Numbered from the stretch's first letter, positions 9,751-19,187 are shown. The stretch is DNA of 64,000 bases from Pirellulales bacterium (GCA_028279215.1 JANQOF010000046.1:25240-89239), one strand, 5' to 3'. Notes: generated by a model not told the origin, from the letters alone. Numbers and translations: made by a program.

Positions 9751-10791
9751 ATGAAGGTCTACACTCTCATGTACAATCGACGCTTTAGATGGATACAAGG
9801 ATTCTCCTTGGTTGAGCTATTAGTCGTTCTAGCAGTTGCGGGACTACTCATCGCATTGCTACTTCCGGCGCTGTTTGCCGCAAGGGAAGCGAGTCGCTCG
9901 ACTGCCTGCAAGGCTAATCTTCGGCAGTTGTCACTTGGATTGAACGTCTATCACGACGTGCACGGATCGTTTCCGCATGGAGGTTGGGGGTTTACTTGGA
10001 TAGGAATTGCAAGCCGAGGCTACGGAGAGGACCAACCGGGAGGATGGGCGTATTCACTACTTCCATTTATTGGTCAGGACGCGTTGCATTCTGTTGAGCG
10101 GAGCGTGTCTGCGTCGAGCGCTGCCCCGCTCAGGGCGATCCGTCTGTCTACTTCGTTATCGATCCACACCTGTCCTAGCCGCAGGGCGTCACGTCCATGG
10201 GCGGTCGCCGACGTCTACGTTGATTCGCCGACGATAACGCGACCACACCTGCGAGCACCACACCTCTCATCTACAGTCGCAGTAGTTGCTAGGAGCGACT
10301 ACGCAGTCAATTCAGGATCGAAGTACGTTATCTCAAACGCCGGTCCCATAACCCTACGCCAAGGCGATTCCGTCGATTACAGGTGGCCAACACCAAAGCA
10401 CTATGATGGAGTGTGTCACTTGCGGATGGGTGCCAAGTTACGCAGTGTCGTTGACGGACTCTCAAAGACGTATCTACTGGGCGAGAAATTTCTGGATCCT
10501 GATCACTATGTCGATGGGCTCGCGTTAGGTGACAATGAGACTTTGTATTCAGGTTATTCGTCGGATCTGCACCGCTTTACCCGCGAAGATCTTGCTCCTT
10601 TACGAGACCAGCGATTGGACCCGAGTGTCCTGGGAGACTGGAGATTCGGCAGTGCTCACCCGACTTCATTCAATGTCGCCATGGCCGACGGATCTGTCCA
10701 CGCAGTTAACTACGACATTGCTCCTGAGGTGCACTGTGACAACGGCACTCGCAAGCCGCCGTTTGAACGGAAGCAAAAGCGGAGGTTCTGA
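9751..10791 (+). CDS. DUF1559 family prepilin-like protein
   Basis: A 346-residue member of the large planctomycete DUF1559 family of pseudopilin-like surface proteins. The type IV prepilin N terminus is clear: GFSLVELLVVLAVAGLLIAL with the conserved Glu at position 5 of the mature protein. It is followed by ALFAAREASRSTACKANLRQ, the usual family extension. The C-terminal family motif appears as FGSAHPTSFNVAMADGSVHA. The start is taken at ATG 9751; TTG at 9733 and ATG at 9769 are alternatives. It lies 39 bases upstream of a dockerin/PEP-CTERM gene and is probably co-transcribed with it. Family function is not established; roles in surface filaments or secretion are inferred from the prepilin signal. 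Confidence 0.9.
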   Translation: MKVYTLMYNRRFRWIQGFSLVELLVVLAVAGLLIALLLPALFAAREASRSTACKANLRQLSLGLNVYHDVHGSFPHGGWGFTWIGIASRGYGEDQPGGWAYSLLPFIGQDALHSVERSVSASSAAPLRAIRLSTSLSIHTCPSRRASRPWAVADVYVDSPTITRPHLRAPHLSSTVAVVARSDYAVNSGSKYVISNAGPITLRQGDSVDYRWPTPKHYDGVCHLRMGAKLRSVVDGLSKTYLLGEKFLDPDHYVDGLALGDNETLYSGYSSDLHRFTREDLAPLRDQRLDPSVLGDWRFGSAHPTSFNVAMADGSVHAVNYDIAPEVHCDNGTRKPPFERKQKRRF

Positions 10792-10830
10792 CAACAGGAG
10801 CGAGCACGGAAATGATGCAGGTAAGTTGAT

Positions 10831-11721
10831 ATGAGAGTATCGATCATGAACTTGGCCCTTAAGATTACCCACGTGGTCACTGTGCTTTGTGTGGTGAGTT
10901 GCCCGGCGATCGGCTCAACGCTTCGACTCTCTACACCGCAGATGGACGACGTGCTCGTTGTCGTGCCGGGGGCAACTGCATCAATACCGATCCAGTTGGA
11001 GAATATCGGCGTTAGTCCGGCAACTGTACTTACAACCATGGTCGGACTCAGCGCGGTGCAAGCTCCTCAGGCGGTGACGACCGGTCACCTAACAATCACG
11101 TCAATCACCGTTTCGAGTGAGCCATTCTTCGATCCTCCGATGCTCATCGTGTCCGAGGTGGAGGGAGTTCACATCATGCAAGACGCCAATCCTGTAGGCG
11201 AAGTACTACCGGCAAGCGTAAACTCTGAACTGGCTATCATGAACCTTCAGTTATCCGAGGATGCCGATGGCCTTTTTTTCGTATTGATAGAACCTATTGG
11301 CGATCAATTCGGTGGCTCTAAGTACCTTGAATTAGTAGGTGGTCCTCCAATGCCAGCACAGATGCCATTTTTGAACAAAGGTTCAGAGGTCTTGGGTGGT
11401 CGGAGTGTGTTGCTTGCTATCGGTACACGACCGCCGGTTGTCGGTGACTACGACTATGATGGCCTTACTGCACAGAGTGACTACGAGATATGGAGATCAA
11501 TGTTTGGAAATGAGCCACCCTCCCCTGGGTTCGGCCCCGACGGAAACTCGGATGGGGTAGTGAGTATTGCCGACTACACGGTCTGGCGAGATCACGTTGG
11601 AACGTCGACACCATCATCTAGTTCACTAACTGCAGTGCTGGAAGTTCCTGAGCCACGGTACCTCGCAGTTATCGCCATCGCATGTTGGGCCATCTACGCA
11701 CGGCGCAATACGCGATTTTGA
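10831..11721 (+). CDS. Secreted dockerin-like protein with PEP-CTERM-like tail
   Basis: A 296-residue secreted protein. The signal peptide is MNLALKITHVVTVLCVVSCP in the first 25 residues (ATG 10831, or 10846). The middle is beta-rich with no recognised domain. Residues about 205-260 hold two dockerin-type calcium repeats, DYDYDGLTAQSDYEIWRSMF and DGNSDGVVSIADYTVWRDHV. The C terminus is VPEPRYLAVIAIACWAIYA followed by RRN, a PEP-CTERM sorting signal: Pro-Glu-Pro, hydrophobic helix, basic end. Exosortase would recognise it, but no exosortase gene is in this window. The last 28 bases overlap the convergent WYL gene. Confidence 0.8.
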   Translation: MRVSIMNLALKITHVVTVLCVVSCPAIGSTLRLSTPQMDDVLVVVPGATASIPIQLENIGVSPATVLTTMVGLSAVQAPQAVTTGHLTITSITVSSEPFFDPPMLIVSEVEGVHIMQDANPVGEVLPASVNSELAIMNLQLSEDADGLFFVLIEPIGDQFGGSKYLELVGGPPMPAQMPFLNKGSEVLGGRSVLLAIGTRPPVVGDYDYDGLTAQSDYEIWRSMFGNEPPSPGFGPDGNSDGVVSIADYTVWRDHVGTSTPSSSSLTAVLEVPEPRYLAVIAIACWAIYARRNTRF

Positions 11722-12467
11722 AACTCTAGCTCTGTTAGTGGTAGAACTGACAATGGACCGGTACCTATCTTCGAGCAAAGTGCATGGGTAGTTTTCTGTT
11801 TCCCGACGGATAGCCGATCCCCGATCGATTCGACTAAGTCAAGGCCGACCACCGGAAACGCGATGGTTGAGTTGCCGTGGTATTCCGATTTGCCAAGAAA
11901 CCACCATTGATTTTGGGTATGCACGAGTTGTAGAGGGAGAACACAAGTTGTTTGCGCTTGGTCAGATCTCTCCCTGTATTTGATCCACACCATTTGCTGT
12001 GCGCTGATTGCGTCAAAGAGTAGTTGGAGTTGTTTGGAGACGTTGGGCCGCTCGTCGGCGCTCGCAAAGTAAACCGAGTCAGTTAGATGGCGTACCTCGC
12101 GTTGCTTCGCGGGACAAATATGTGCTTGAAGGAGCGACTTGCAGTTTGCTAGGACCTTGCCAAAGGAGTCGAACTGGACCAAAGGCGAGGTCCGAACCGC
12201 AAGCAAGAGTGCGATTGCCTGCTCCTCATTCAAAGCCGATGGCGGCAGCACCGGTTCTCCGGAATACCTGATCACTCCTTCCGCTCTATCGTAGGAGGTA
12301 TCGATGCAGGTATTGATTCTTAGACTCCTAAGATCTCGAAAAATCGTTCGCCGCGAGCATGACATCGACTTGGATAGGTCGTCGACGCGGACTGCTCCGC
12401 CCGCGAGCAGGGTTAATGCGATTTCCAATTGTCTTTGTAAAGTCTTGTGTGGCAATATGTTAACCAA
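11694..12467 (-). CDS. HTH-WYL transcriptional regulator
   Basis: A 257-residue regulator. The N-terminal winged helix-turn-helix reads LSKSMSCSRRTIFRDLRSLR (residues about 31-50). A WYL ligand-sensing domain spans residues about 150-225, with VWIKYRERSD, PLQLVHTQNQWWFLGKSEYH and FPVVGLDLVE. WYL regulators often respond to nucleotides or nucleic-acid damage, but that is family knowledge, not seen here. The start is a TTG at 12465-12467 with no good ribosome-binding site, so the N terminus is uncertain. It is divergent from the sigma-factor gene across about 80 bases, and overlaps the end of the PEP-CTERM gene by 28 bases. Confidence 0.8.
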   Translation of the reverse strand: MVNILPHKTLQRQLEIALTLLAGGAVRVDDLSKSMSCSRRTIFRDLRSLRINTCIDTSYDRAEGVIRYSGEPVLPPSALNEEQAIALLLAVRTSPLVQFDSFGKVLANCKSLLQAHICPAKQREVRHLTDSVYFASADERPNVSKQLQLLFDAISAQQMVWIKYRERSDQAQTTCVLPLQLVHTQNQWWFLGKSEYHGNSTIAFPVVGLDLVESIGDRLSVGKQKTTHALCSKIGTGPLSVLPLTELEFQNRVLRRA

Positions 12468-12549
12468 GGCTGTACGGTGGCGTTGGAGCGGTTAAAATCG
12501 TAGGCGAAGTCGGACTCATCTGTATTTGTCTTGCGGTGAAGCACCTAAA

Positions 12550-13164
12550 GTGGACACACCGAACAACGAAGATTCTGCCAACGTCGCCGAAAGTGACGGA
12601 CAATTGCCGTCCGAGAGTTTTCGAAGACTGATCTGCCAAATTGAGAATGGCTCGGAAGAAGCGATTTGGCGATTGGTCGAAGATCTGTCGCCACACGTCT
12701 ATCGGGTAGTCAAGCGCCGCATGAGCAGTTCCCTAACCCGCCGTATCGGCGCATCCGACGTAGTCCAGGCGACTTGGGCATCTTTTCTGATTCGAAGAAG
12801 GGATCTGGCCAATTTCAATACGGAAGATGAGTTACGAGCCTACGTCGTTGGGATTGCGATGAACAAACTGCGCATGTCAGCGCGAGCACACTTACGTACG
12901 GAGGCAAGGGATTGCCGTCGTGAAGTCCCCATTGAAGTCAATACGGATGGGCTGCCTGTCGCTAAAGAGCCATCTCCTAGCGAAGTCGTTGGATTCCGAG
13001 AGAACTGGAATCTGTTCATGGAACAACAACCCGAGCACTACCAGGAAATCGTCAGGCTACGCGTCGAAGGTTGCAAGTTGGGGGAAATTGCGCAACGACT
13101 GCGAATCAATGAGCGTACGGTACGCAGGGTGCTGAACAAGCTCGCGGACACCTTGGTCGTTTAG
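12550..13164 (+). CDS. ECF-type RNA polymerase sigma factor (planctomycete type)
   Basis: A 204-residue sigma-70 family factor of the extracytoplasmic-function class. Region 2 includes SSSLTRRIGASDVVQATWAS and the following FLIRRRDLANF. Region 4 is EHYQEIVRLRVEGCKLGEIA with the helix-turn-helix RLRINERTVRRVLNKLADTL. GTG at 12550 is chosen over TTG at 12526 because GGTGAAG sits at proper spacing before it. Only four bases separate it from the kinase gene, implying translational coupling. No anti-sigma factor is adjacent, so control may be by phosphorylation, as known for some ECF/kinase pairs. Confidence 0.88.
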   Translation: MDTPNNEDSANVAESDGQLPSESFRRLICQIENGSEEAIWRLVEDLSPHVYRVVKRRMSSSLTRRIGASDVVQATWASFLIRRRDLANFNTEDELRAYVVGIAMNKLRMSARAHLRTEARDCRREVPIEVNTDGLPVAKEPSPSEVVGFRENWNLFMEQQPEHYQEIVRLRVEGCKLGEIAQRLRINERTVRRVLNKLADTLVV

Positions 13165-13168
13165 CACG

Positions 13169-15415
13169 ATGGAAACGAAATCTCTCAGAACATCGTCAAC
13201 TACAAAGGTGGCGCGGCAAATCAACTTTCTTGCCAGGGTGGTCGAAGACGCCAAGTTGAGCTGGCGCAATGGAGTCATGCCCGACGCGCGCAAGGTGGTT
13301 GATGCCTACCCCGAATTACTCAATCAGAAGTCACTATTGTTTGACTTAGTACTTGAAGACTACGCGCAGCGTCGCACAGCCGGTACGCCGCTTGGTCCCT
13401 TGACCTATCGCGAACAGTTTGAGTCATTCGGTGCACCTCTGGCTCGGTCCATCGAACGATTGGTATCGGTTGAAGAGGCGATCGGCAACGGTATCGATGA
13501 TCGAAATTCAGCTGCGTGGCCTGCACCGGGAGACGATCTTGGACATTTCGGGGTGCTGGAGGAACTCGGAAGAGGGAGTTTTTCACGCGTCTACCTGTGT
13601 ACGGAAAAGGGAGTTGGTGATCGCCAAGTTGCCGTAAAGGTGACACGAAGAGGATTCGCTGAGGCCGATCGCTTGGGCAAGCTCAATCACTCGAACATCG
13701 TTCCAATACTGTCGGTAACCTACGATGCTTCGTATTCTGCCACACTCATTGCGATGCCAATTCTGGGTAGGAATACACTAGATGACCTAATCGCCATCGC
13801 ATCGTCTGTCCCTCAGCATCTACAACTCGACGTAGTAAAGCGATGGTTCACCCAGTCATCGCGTGACTTAGTCAGCGATGAGCAACCTGATCTTCTAGCC
13901 GACTGCTCATCCTACTCGCAGCTCGTGGTTAGAATTGCTATCGATGTTTGCAAGGCGCTCGAATACGCGCATAGTCACAAGATCGCGCATTGCGATGTTA
14001 AGCCGTCAAACATTCTCTTAGACTCCCATCTCAAGCCTCTTCTCATCGACTTCAACTTGTCTTGCGCAATGGCATCGTCTAACGAGGTCTTGGGAGGGAC
14101 TCTCGAATACATGCCCCCTGAATTCTGGGAGCAGGTCCTGGCGAAAGATGCAGAGAGTAGGGGTGTGGCTAGCACTCCAGCCACTCCCGGCGCCGATATC
14201 TATGCCGTGGCTCTAACGATGGCCGAGCTAGCATCAGGTCGTCGTCCGATATCGAACGAAGCTGTCGACCCACATTTGACCACTGACCAGGCGCACGGCC
14301 TGCAACGGGAACTGATCGAACATGCGCTCGATCACCTAGAGTCTCGTGATCAACTCCGGCGAACCTGGAGGCGATGCGTCAGCACCGACGTGGAACAGCG
14401 GCCAACTGCGAAAGAGCTTCGCGAAGCGTTCGAAGACGAACTCAAAGAGATAGACAGCGAAGGGGAACTTGAGCGCCAGTCGCGTCGGAGATTCATGATG
14501 GTCATTGGGGGGGTGGGGGCAGGCGGGCTCATTATTTGCACGGCACCATTGTACAACTACTTTGTCAACTCTTACGAGTATCATTCCGCTCGCGAATCGT
14601 TAGCGGTAGGAGACTTTGCCACGGCAGAATCCTCCTTTAGCAGAGTGATCGCCAGGGGAAGCTATGGCAACGATGCCATTTACTTACGCGCTTGGTCGCG
14701 TGCCGACCAGGGCAACTACGTCGATGCAGCTAGTGATTTCATTCAAGTCGATGCCGGCAGAAAAATACCGCATCTCACAGGTTGCATCGGGTACTGCAAC
14801 GCAAAGCTGGGTCGGTTTTCCAACGCAATCTATTGGTACGAGTTCTCGGTGAATGGGTCCGAACAGGTCGATTGTAGTGTGGCGAACAACATCGGATGTG
14901 CCTATTGGCTGGGAAGGAATTCGTCGCACGAGCTAATGGATCCCAAGAAAATTCGTGGCTTGGCGTTCTATTGGCTGACAAAAGCAATTGATGCACACCC
15001 CAAGGCGCGTGAACCACACATCAATCGAATTCGATTCGCTACGGATGAACTGCTAAGCGAACCAGCATACCGAACCGGCGCAATTAGCTGCGATGGTGAC
15101 TACCTCTATGGACTCGTACGTGATCTTCAATCAGTCGATTATTCAGCCGAAGGTCAACTCGTATCAGCAATTCTATTGTCACACCTTCCGCAGACATCGG
15201 AATCAGTTCAATCCTGGGCGGAAGAGTTATTTCATCTGGCAGTCACGGGTGACGTTGGTCCCTCTATGGACGAGTGGAGTACAGATGCGCTGTATGTGCC
15301 GCTGCGATCAATCGTGCAAGCTCCGAGGGCATGGAGTAGTCCCGGAAAGGGCAAGACGCGAGCAGGACCACTGATTATGAAGCACGACATGCAATTGCCT
15401 TCGGAACTCTTCTAG
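13169..15415 (+). CDS. Transmembrane Ser/Thr protein kinase with TPR-like extracellular part
   Basis: A 748-residue protein. Residues about 126-425 form a eukaryotic-type kinase: glycine loop ELGRGSFSRVYL, ATP-binding Lys157 in VAVKVT, catalytic loop HCDVKPSNILLD (HRD is HCD, Asp276 kept), and a P+1 region GGTLEYMPPEFW. The magnesium-binding DFG is DFN (residues 294-296), an unusual change that keeps Asp. A transmembrane helix at about 443-467 (FMMVIGGVGAGGLIICTAPL) separates it from a C-terminal half with TPR-like repeats from residue 475. It follows the ECF sigma gene with a four-base gap and is the likely partner kinase. A hairpin terminator follows it directly. Confidence 0.88.
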   Translation: METKSLRTSSTTKVARQINFLARVVEDAKLSWRNGVMPDARKVVDAYPELLNQKSLLFDLVLEDYAQRRTAGTPLGPLTYREQFESFGAPLARSIERLVSVEEAIGNGIDDRNSAAWPAPGDDLGHFGVLEELGRGSFSRVYLCTEKGVGDRQVAVKVTRRGFAEADRLGKLNHSNIVPILSVTYDASYSATLIAMPILGRNTLDDLIAIASSVPQHLQLDVVKRWFTQSSRDLVSDEQPDLLADCSSYSQLVVRIAIDVCKALEYAHSHKIAHCDVKPSNILLDSHLKPLLIDFNLSCAMASSNEVLGGTLEYMPPEFWEQVLAKDAESRGVASTPATPGADIYAVALTMAELASGRRPISNEAVDPHLTTDQAHGLQRELIEHALDHLESRDQLRRTWRRCVSTDVEQRPTAKELREAFEDELKEIDSEGELERQSRRRFMMVIGGVGAGGLIICTAPLYNYFVNSYEYHSARESLAVGDFATAESSFSRVIARGSYGNDAIYLRAWSRADQGNYVDAASDFIQVDAGRKIPHLTGCIGYCNAKLGRFSNAIYWYEFSVNGSEQVDCSVANNIGCAYWLGRNSSHELMDPKKIRGLAFYWLTKAIDAHPKAREPHINRIRFATDELLSEPAYRTGAISCDGDYLYGLVRDLQSVDYSAEGQLVSAILLSHLPQTSESVQSWAEELFHLAVTGDVGPSMDEWSTDALYVPLRSIVQAPRAWSSPGKGKTRAGPLIMKHDMQLPSELF

Positions 15416-15419
15416 AGCA

Positions 15420-15447
15420 CGCTTTGCATAAACGCAAAGCGACTTTT
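15420..15447 (+). terminator. Rho-independent terminator after the kinase gene
   Basis: Perfect 8-bp stem CGCTTTGC (15420-15427) and GCAAAGCG (15434-15441) with a 6-base loop, followed by ACTTTT. It lies five bases beyond the kinase stop codon and ends the sigma/kinase unit. Confidence 0.75.
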
Positions 15448-15653
15448 CTTGCTGCGCAATCTCAGCAGCTAGATTCTCCATTCTGCTGAGAATCTGTGTC
15501 CGGTTCGTTGTGATCCTCGCAACGGTCTTTTTGAACGCCAATTCTCTTGGCGCGTTTCACACGCATTAGGCGACCGCGTTGTTCGATCTGTGTTTGCGCA
15601 AGTCGCGCGCCGTACGCGGTTCGTTGTGCTCAACAAGGTAAGGAGCTACCGAT

Positions 15654-16979
15654 ATGCGCGCACAGTTCTTAAGGAGAGCAAGAAGTTCCCAGTCGCTAGG
15701 AATTGAATCGCTGGAAAGACGTTTTGCCCTTTCAGCAGCTCCTGCCGTGATGGCAGTCGAGCTAGGAAGCTCGAGTTGGAGCGAGGCGTTTTACGACTAC
15801 CTGGGTGATGAAGGATATGGGCAATTTGCCTATCGCATTCCGGCCGGATCCTCTCAGGAACAAGCATTGCCGTGGACCAATCTTGATCGCGTCTACATGT
15901 CGTTTAGCGAAGATGTCAACGTCGATCGCGCCGACCTGGCGATTACTGGCACGAACGGGAAACAGTACAAAACGATCGATTTCTTTTACGATCCGCGACT
16001 GCTAACGGCGCGTTGGACGCTTGCGGAACCGCTAGGCGATGCCGATCGAGTGCTTCTCGATCTTGACGCGAACGGAATCAACCCAGTTACTGACCTGGAC
16101 GGAAACGTGCTGGATGGAGAATGGGGCAACTCGACGAGCGGTTTTTCGTCTGGCGACGGAGTTGCCGGAGGTGACTTCGAGTTTCTAATCACAACACTTT
16201 CTGGAGATGTCAACGGTGACGACATCAGCTCGTACTTCGATTTTTTCGATGTCTACTATAGTGCTGGCGAATCGGCGAATGACCCAGGCTTCAATCCAAA
16301 ATACGATGCGGACGGCAGCGGTGTCATTGATAGCGCGGACTACTATCAGATCCTTGCCAAACTCGGCGCCACCGTTCCGCTCTCTGCTCCTTTGGGCCTC
16401 AACGACGATGCCCCGACAGCGTTAGGGAAATCTGCTTTTGCGATCGACGATTCAGCGATCGACGAGTCTTTCGCTTTATCTACCTTTTTCGACGACAACG
16501 AAGATGAAATTGATGATTTGAGTTTTGAAATTGCGTCGAATTCGGCCCCAAGTTTATTCGACTCGGTGACTATCGATGAAGCGACGGGCGAATTGATCGT
16601 CAATACGGCCGCTGGCGCAAGTGGCCGAGCACTCATCGAACTCGAGGCCACGGACTCGAGCGGGCAGTCGGTGATACAATCTTTCGTCCTCGATGTCGAC
16701 TATGCTAATCTGGCACCCCAGATCTCGCACTACCTAGCCGTTCAAGAGCAAGGGAATGTCTGGGCAATCAAGGCGTTGATAACTGATCCTGATGAAGACA
16801 CTACGGGCTGGATCGTCGAGTTCTACGGCGTAGAGACCGCCCGCGGCACGGTTTATGAAGATGGATGGGTAGAGATAAGGGTTGAGCTGCCGCCAGGGGC
16901 ATCTGGTTACGAGTGGTTGTTTGTGCACGATTCACAAAACACCTACGTCTGGGATTGGGCGTGGATCGGAATGACCTAG
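15654..16979 (+). CDS. Large secreted protein with ESLERR N-terminal motif and dockerin-like repeats
   Basis: A 441-residue protein with a good AAGGAG ribosome-binding site 11-12 bases before ATG 15654. The N terminus RSSQSLGIESLERRFALSAA carries a motif close to the LEPR-type sequence that opens many giant planctomycete surface proteins. Residues about 185-240 contain dockerin-type calcium motifs: DVNGDDISSYFDFFDVYY and KYDADGSGVIDSADYYQILA. The part from about 255 to 345 resembles a cadherin-like domain (ATDSSGQSVIQSFVLDVDY). The protein ends without a PEP-CTERM tail, in a Trp/Tyr-rich segment. It is probably exported and structural or adhesive; the exact role is unknown. Confidence 0.72.
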   Translation: MRAQFLRRARSSQSLGIESLERRFALSAAPAVMAVELGSSSWSEAFYDYLGDEGYGQFAYRIPAGSSQEQALPWTNLDRVYMSFSEDVNVDRADLAITGTNGKQYKTIDFFYDPRLLTARWTLAEPLGDADRVLLDLDANGINPVTDLDGNVLDGEWGNSTSGFSSGDGVAGGDFEFLITTLSGDVNGDDISSYFDFFDVYYSAGESANDPGFNPKYDADGSGVIDSADYYQILAKLGATVPLSAPLGLNDDAPTALGKSAFAIDDSAIDESFALSTFFDDNEDEIDDLSFEIASNSAPSLFDSVTIDEATGELIVNTAAGASGRALIELEATDSSGQSVIQSFVLDVDYANLAPQISHYLAVQEQGNVWAIKALITDPDEDTTGWIVEFYGVETARGTVYEDGWVEIRVELPPGASGYEWLFVHDSQNTYVWDWAWIGMT

Positions 16980-17047
16980 AATTGTCCATTCTGCATAACC
17001 ATCGGGCCTTTGGGTCTATGACCAGTATTGAATTCTTGCACCACTTG

Positions 17048-17263
17048 TTATGAAGGCGACAGTGGGGGAACGCTTGGCTGCTGGAGCGGAGGCGCAGCCC
17101 AAGCCTCCGGCTGCGAAGCCTGATACTGCGTCGAAACCAACACGTCGATGCCGCCAACGGTACCGATAAAGCGGCCTGTATCGAAGTAGTGAGCGACCGC
17201 TACTCGATACTTGCTAGCGCTGAAAAATGCCTCGAACTCGCGCCCCAAAATCTGGTCTGGAAA
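17048..17263 (-). pseudogene. Orphan 3' fragment or small ORF of unknown function
   Basis: An open frame bounded upstream by an in-frame TAA encodes about 71 residues, and its composition looks protein-like (KYRVAVAHYFDTGRFIGTVG, then a Pro/Gln-rich tail to TAA at 17048-17050). The only possible start is TTG at 17246-17248, with no ribosome-binding site. It sits between two convergent genes. It could be the tail of a decayed gene or a small gene; I do not recognise it. The rest of 16980-17282 shows nothing else. Confidence 0.3.
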
Positions 17264-17282
17264 TTACTTGGAGAATATGGGA

Positions 17283-19187
17283 TCACCGAATTTCGTAGCG
17301 ACAACCTCGTCTCCGTGTACTCAGTAGAATTAGGGCACCGAAAGCCATCGAAACGTAGCTACCGGGCTCGGGAACGACTACGCTGCCGAATGGAGATGCG
17401 ATTCCCGCAGCATCCAACGCATTGTGCAATAGCTTTGCGTCCCTCAGATTTGTCTGTCCACTAAGATCCAGATCGCCCAGCTTCACCTTATCGACATCAT
17501 CTACGAGCGCCGAAGTGTCTGCCAACCATCCTGCAATAAAGGCGTCGATATCACTAGCATCCAGAGCACCATCCTGGTTGACATCCCCAGCTACTCCAGT
17601 CAGCCCGAGAGTAGCCTCTAGGCGAACTATATTGCCAGTAATCTGACTAAACACGTAGATCTCGCCATTCGAGTCTTGTCCAAAACGCATCAAAGTTCTA
17701 GACCCTGTACCGAGAGCTTCGCTAATTTCGATCGAGGCTCCGATCTCATTCTCGAATTGTAGTCGTAGCGGCTCTATGGGCGAGCCATCAGTATCGAGCG
17801 TGGAAGCATCCGCATAGGCCACAACATTACTTGACAGAAAACCAAACAGATAGTGGCCTTCTAGCTGTGGTACGAGCGTGCCGTTGTAGACGTATCCGCC
17901 CACTGCAGCCGTTGCCCCGTTGTTAGCGTTCTCGATGTGGTCGAGCTGTATCGCCGGGTAGGCAAAATCATCCCCGTTCCGTGGACCAACGGACTGCATT
18001 ACCAGTCCGCTATCGGTCAGCACTTGAACCGATGTCGAACTATCGAGGGGCACTTCGAAGAGGCTTACATCCGCTTGTTGTCCGTTGCCGACAGATCGTT
18101 GGTCGAGATAAATATAAGTGCCTTCGTAATCGCCAAACCCGTAGTTGGCCCCCGCCTCGATAACGTTGACCTCTTCAAGATTGTTTTGACCGATATCGAC
18201 GTTGATAATCTTACCATCCGTTGAATCAAACCCGATCGTCTGCGGATGCCTGAAGCCCTTAGCGTAGATTTCGCCTGGAATATTGGGGTCTTCGTTAACG
18301 CCGGCGAAGGGATTGTCGTTGGGAATGCCGAACGAAGTTGCCCCTGACTGCTGAATCGGATCTATTCGAATAATGGAACTAAGGGGTGACCTGAAGTCCT
18401 GGCCAACTTTGTTCTGATCCACGCCGGGACCTGGTGAGGCGGGGCCGCCACCGTCACCGATACCGGCGTATAGCAAGCCGTAATCCGATTCGCCTTGCTG
18501 CGAATGTGGATTGAACCCAATTTGCTGGAGCACATGGTCTCCATACGGAATCTGAATCCGGTACACATCTCGTCCAGGTCCGGGGGCAACCTCCGAGTTC
18601 TCGAAGTCATAATCCCACTCCACAATGACGCCATCTTGTCGGTTGCCGTCGCTTGCAAACGGTTGTCCCAACGAATTCAGAGTGGGGAGCGGCCTGTTGG
18701 CCGTGGCAGTTCCAAATGCCTCTTCATGCGCAGTGTAGAACTTGCCAAATCCTGCTGTGCCCGGGCTGTTGAAGTCGGGGTGAAACGCGAGGCCACGTAA
18801 ACCCTGTCCAGAAACTGGACCGTTCTGCTGAAACGCCCCAAATCTCCGCCCAGCATCGTTGAGATTCAGAATAGAAGTAGCCGTTTGTGTGACTATGTCG
18901 AATTGCCGAACGTTACCATCGTTGTCCGAGAAGAACAGTGAATCCGGGAGAGCATCGGTGACGGCCATCTGCGTCAAGCCGCCCGACCCGGCATTTCCGA
19001 GCACTCGAGCGAACACCGTGAGGTCGCCATCCTGAATGTTGGGCGTGTCGACACGCTGAACCCCTAAACCAGGTCCAAGGTCTGGTCCAGGGCCACCGTT
19101 CTGAGCTTGAACAGGCAAACTCAAGTCAACGGTCACGAAGATACACGCAGAAAATACCAGGGTGAAGAATCTAAGTTTACAAGTCAC
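17283..19187 (-). CDS. Glucose/sorbosone dehydrogenase-like protein with dockerin-like repeats and PEP-CTERM tail
   Basis: A 634-residue exported protein starting at GTG 19185-19187, with a signal peptide FFTLVFSACIFVTVDLSLPV. Residues about 60-500 form a GSDH-type beta-propeller: GLRGLAFHPDFNSPG, YAGIGDGGGPASPG, EIYAKGFRHPQTIGFDSTDG, NNLEEVNVIEAGANYGFGDY. This family oxidises sugars with PQQ or binds them without activity; the activity here is unproven. Residues about 530-600 carry two dockerin-like repeats (GDVNQDGALDASDIDAFIAG). The end, VPEPGSYVSMAFGALILLST plus RRR, is a PEP-CTERM sorting signal. It is the last gene of the minus-strand block, with a terminator-like hairpin separating it from the lipoprotein gene. 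Confidence 0.82.
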   Translation of the reverse strand: MTCKLRFFTLVFSACIFVTVDLSLPVQAQNGGPGPDLGPGLGVQRVDTPNIQDGDLTVFARVLGNAGSGGLTQMAVTDALPDSLFFSDNDGNVRQFDIVTQTATSILNLNDAGRRFGAFQQNGPVSGQGLRGLAFHPDFNSPGTAGFGKFYTAHEEAFGTATANRPLPTLNSLGQPFASDGNRQDGVIVEWDYDFENSEVAPGPGRDVYRIQIPYGDHVLQQIGFNPHSQQGESDYGLLYAGIGDGGGPASPGPGVDQNKVGQDFRSPLSSIIRIDPIQQSGATSFGIPNDNPFAGVNEDPNIPGEIYAKGFRHPQTIGFDSTDGKIINVDIGQNNLEEVNVIEAGANYGFGDYEGTYIYLDQRSVGNGQQADVSLFEVPLDSSTSVQVLTDSGLVMQSVGPRNGDDFAYPAIQLDHIENANNGATAAVGGYVYNGTLVPQLEGHYLFGFLSSNVVAYADASTLDTDGSPIEPLRLQFENEIGASIEISEALGTGSRTLMRFGQDSNGEIYVFSQITGNIVRLEATLGLTGVAGDVNQDGALDASDIDAFIAGWLADTSALVDDVDKVKLGDLDLSGQTNLRDAKLLHNALDAAGIASPFGSVVVPEPGSYVSMAFGALILLSTRRRGCRYEIR

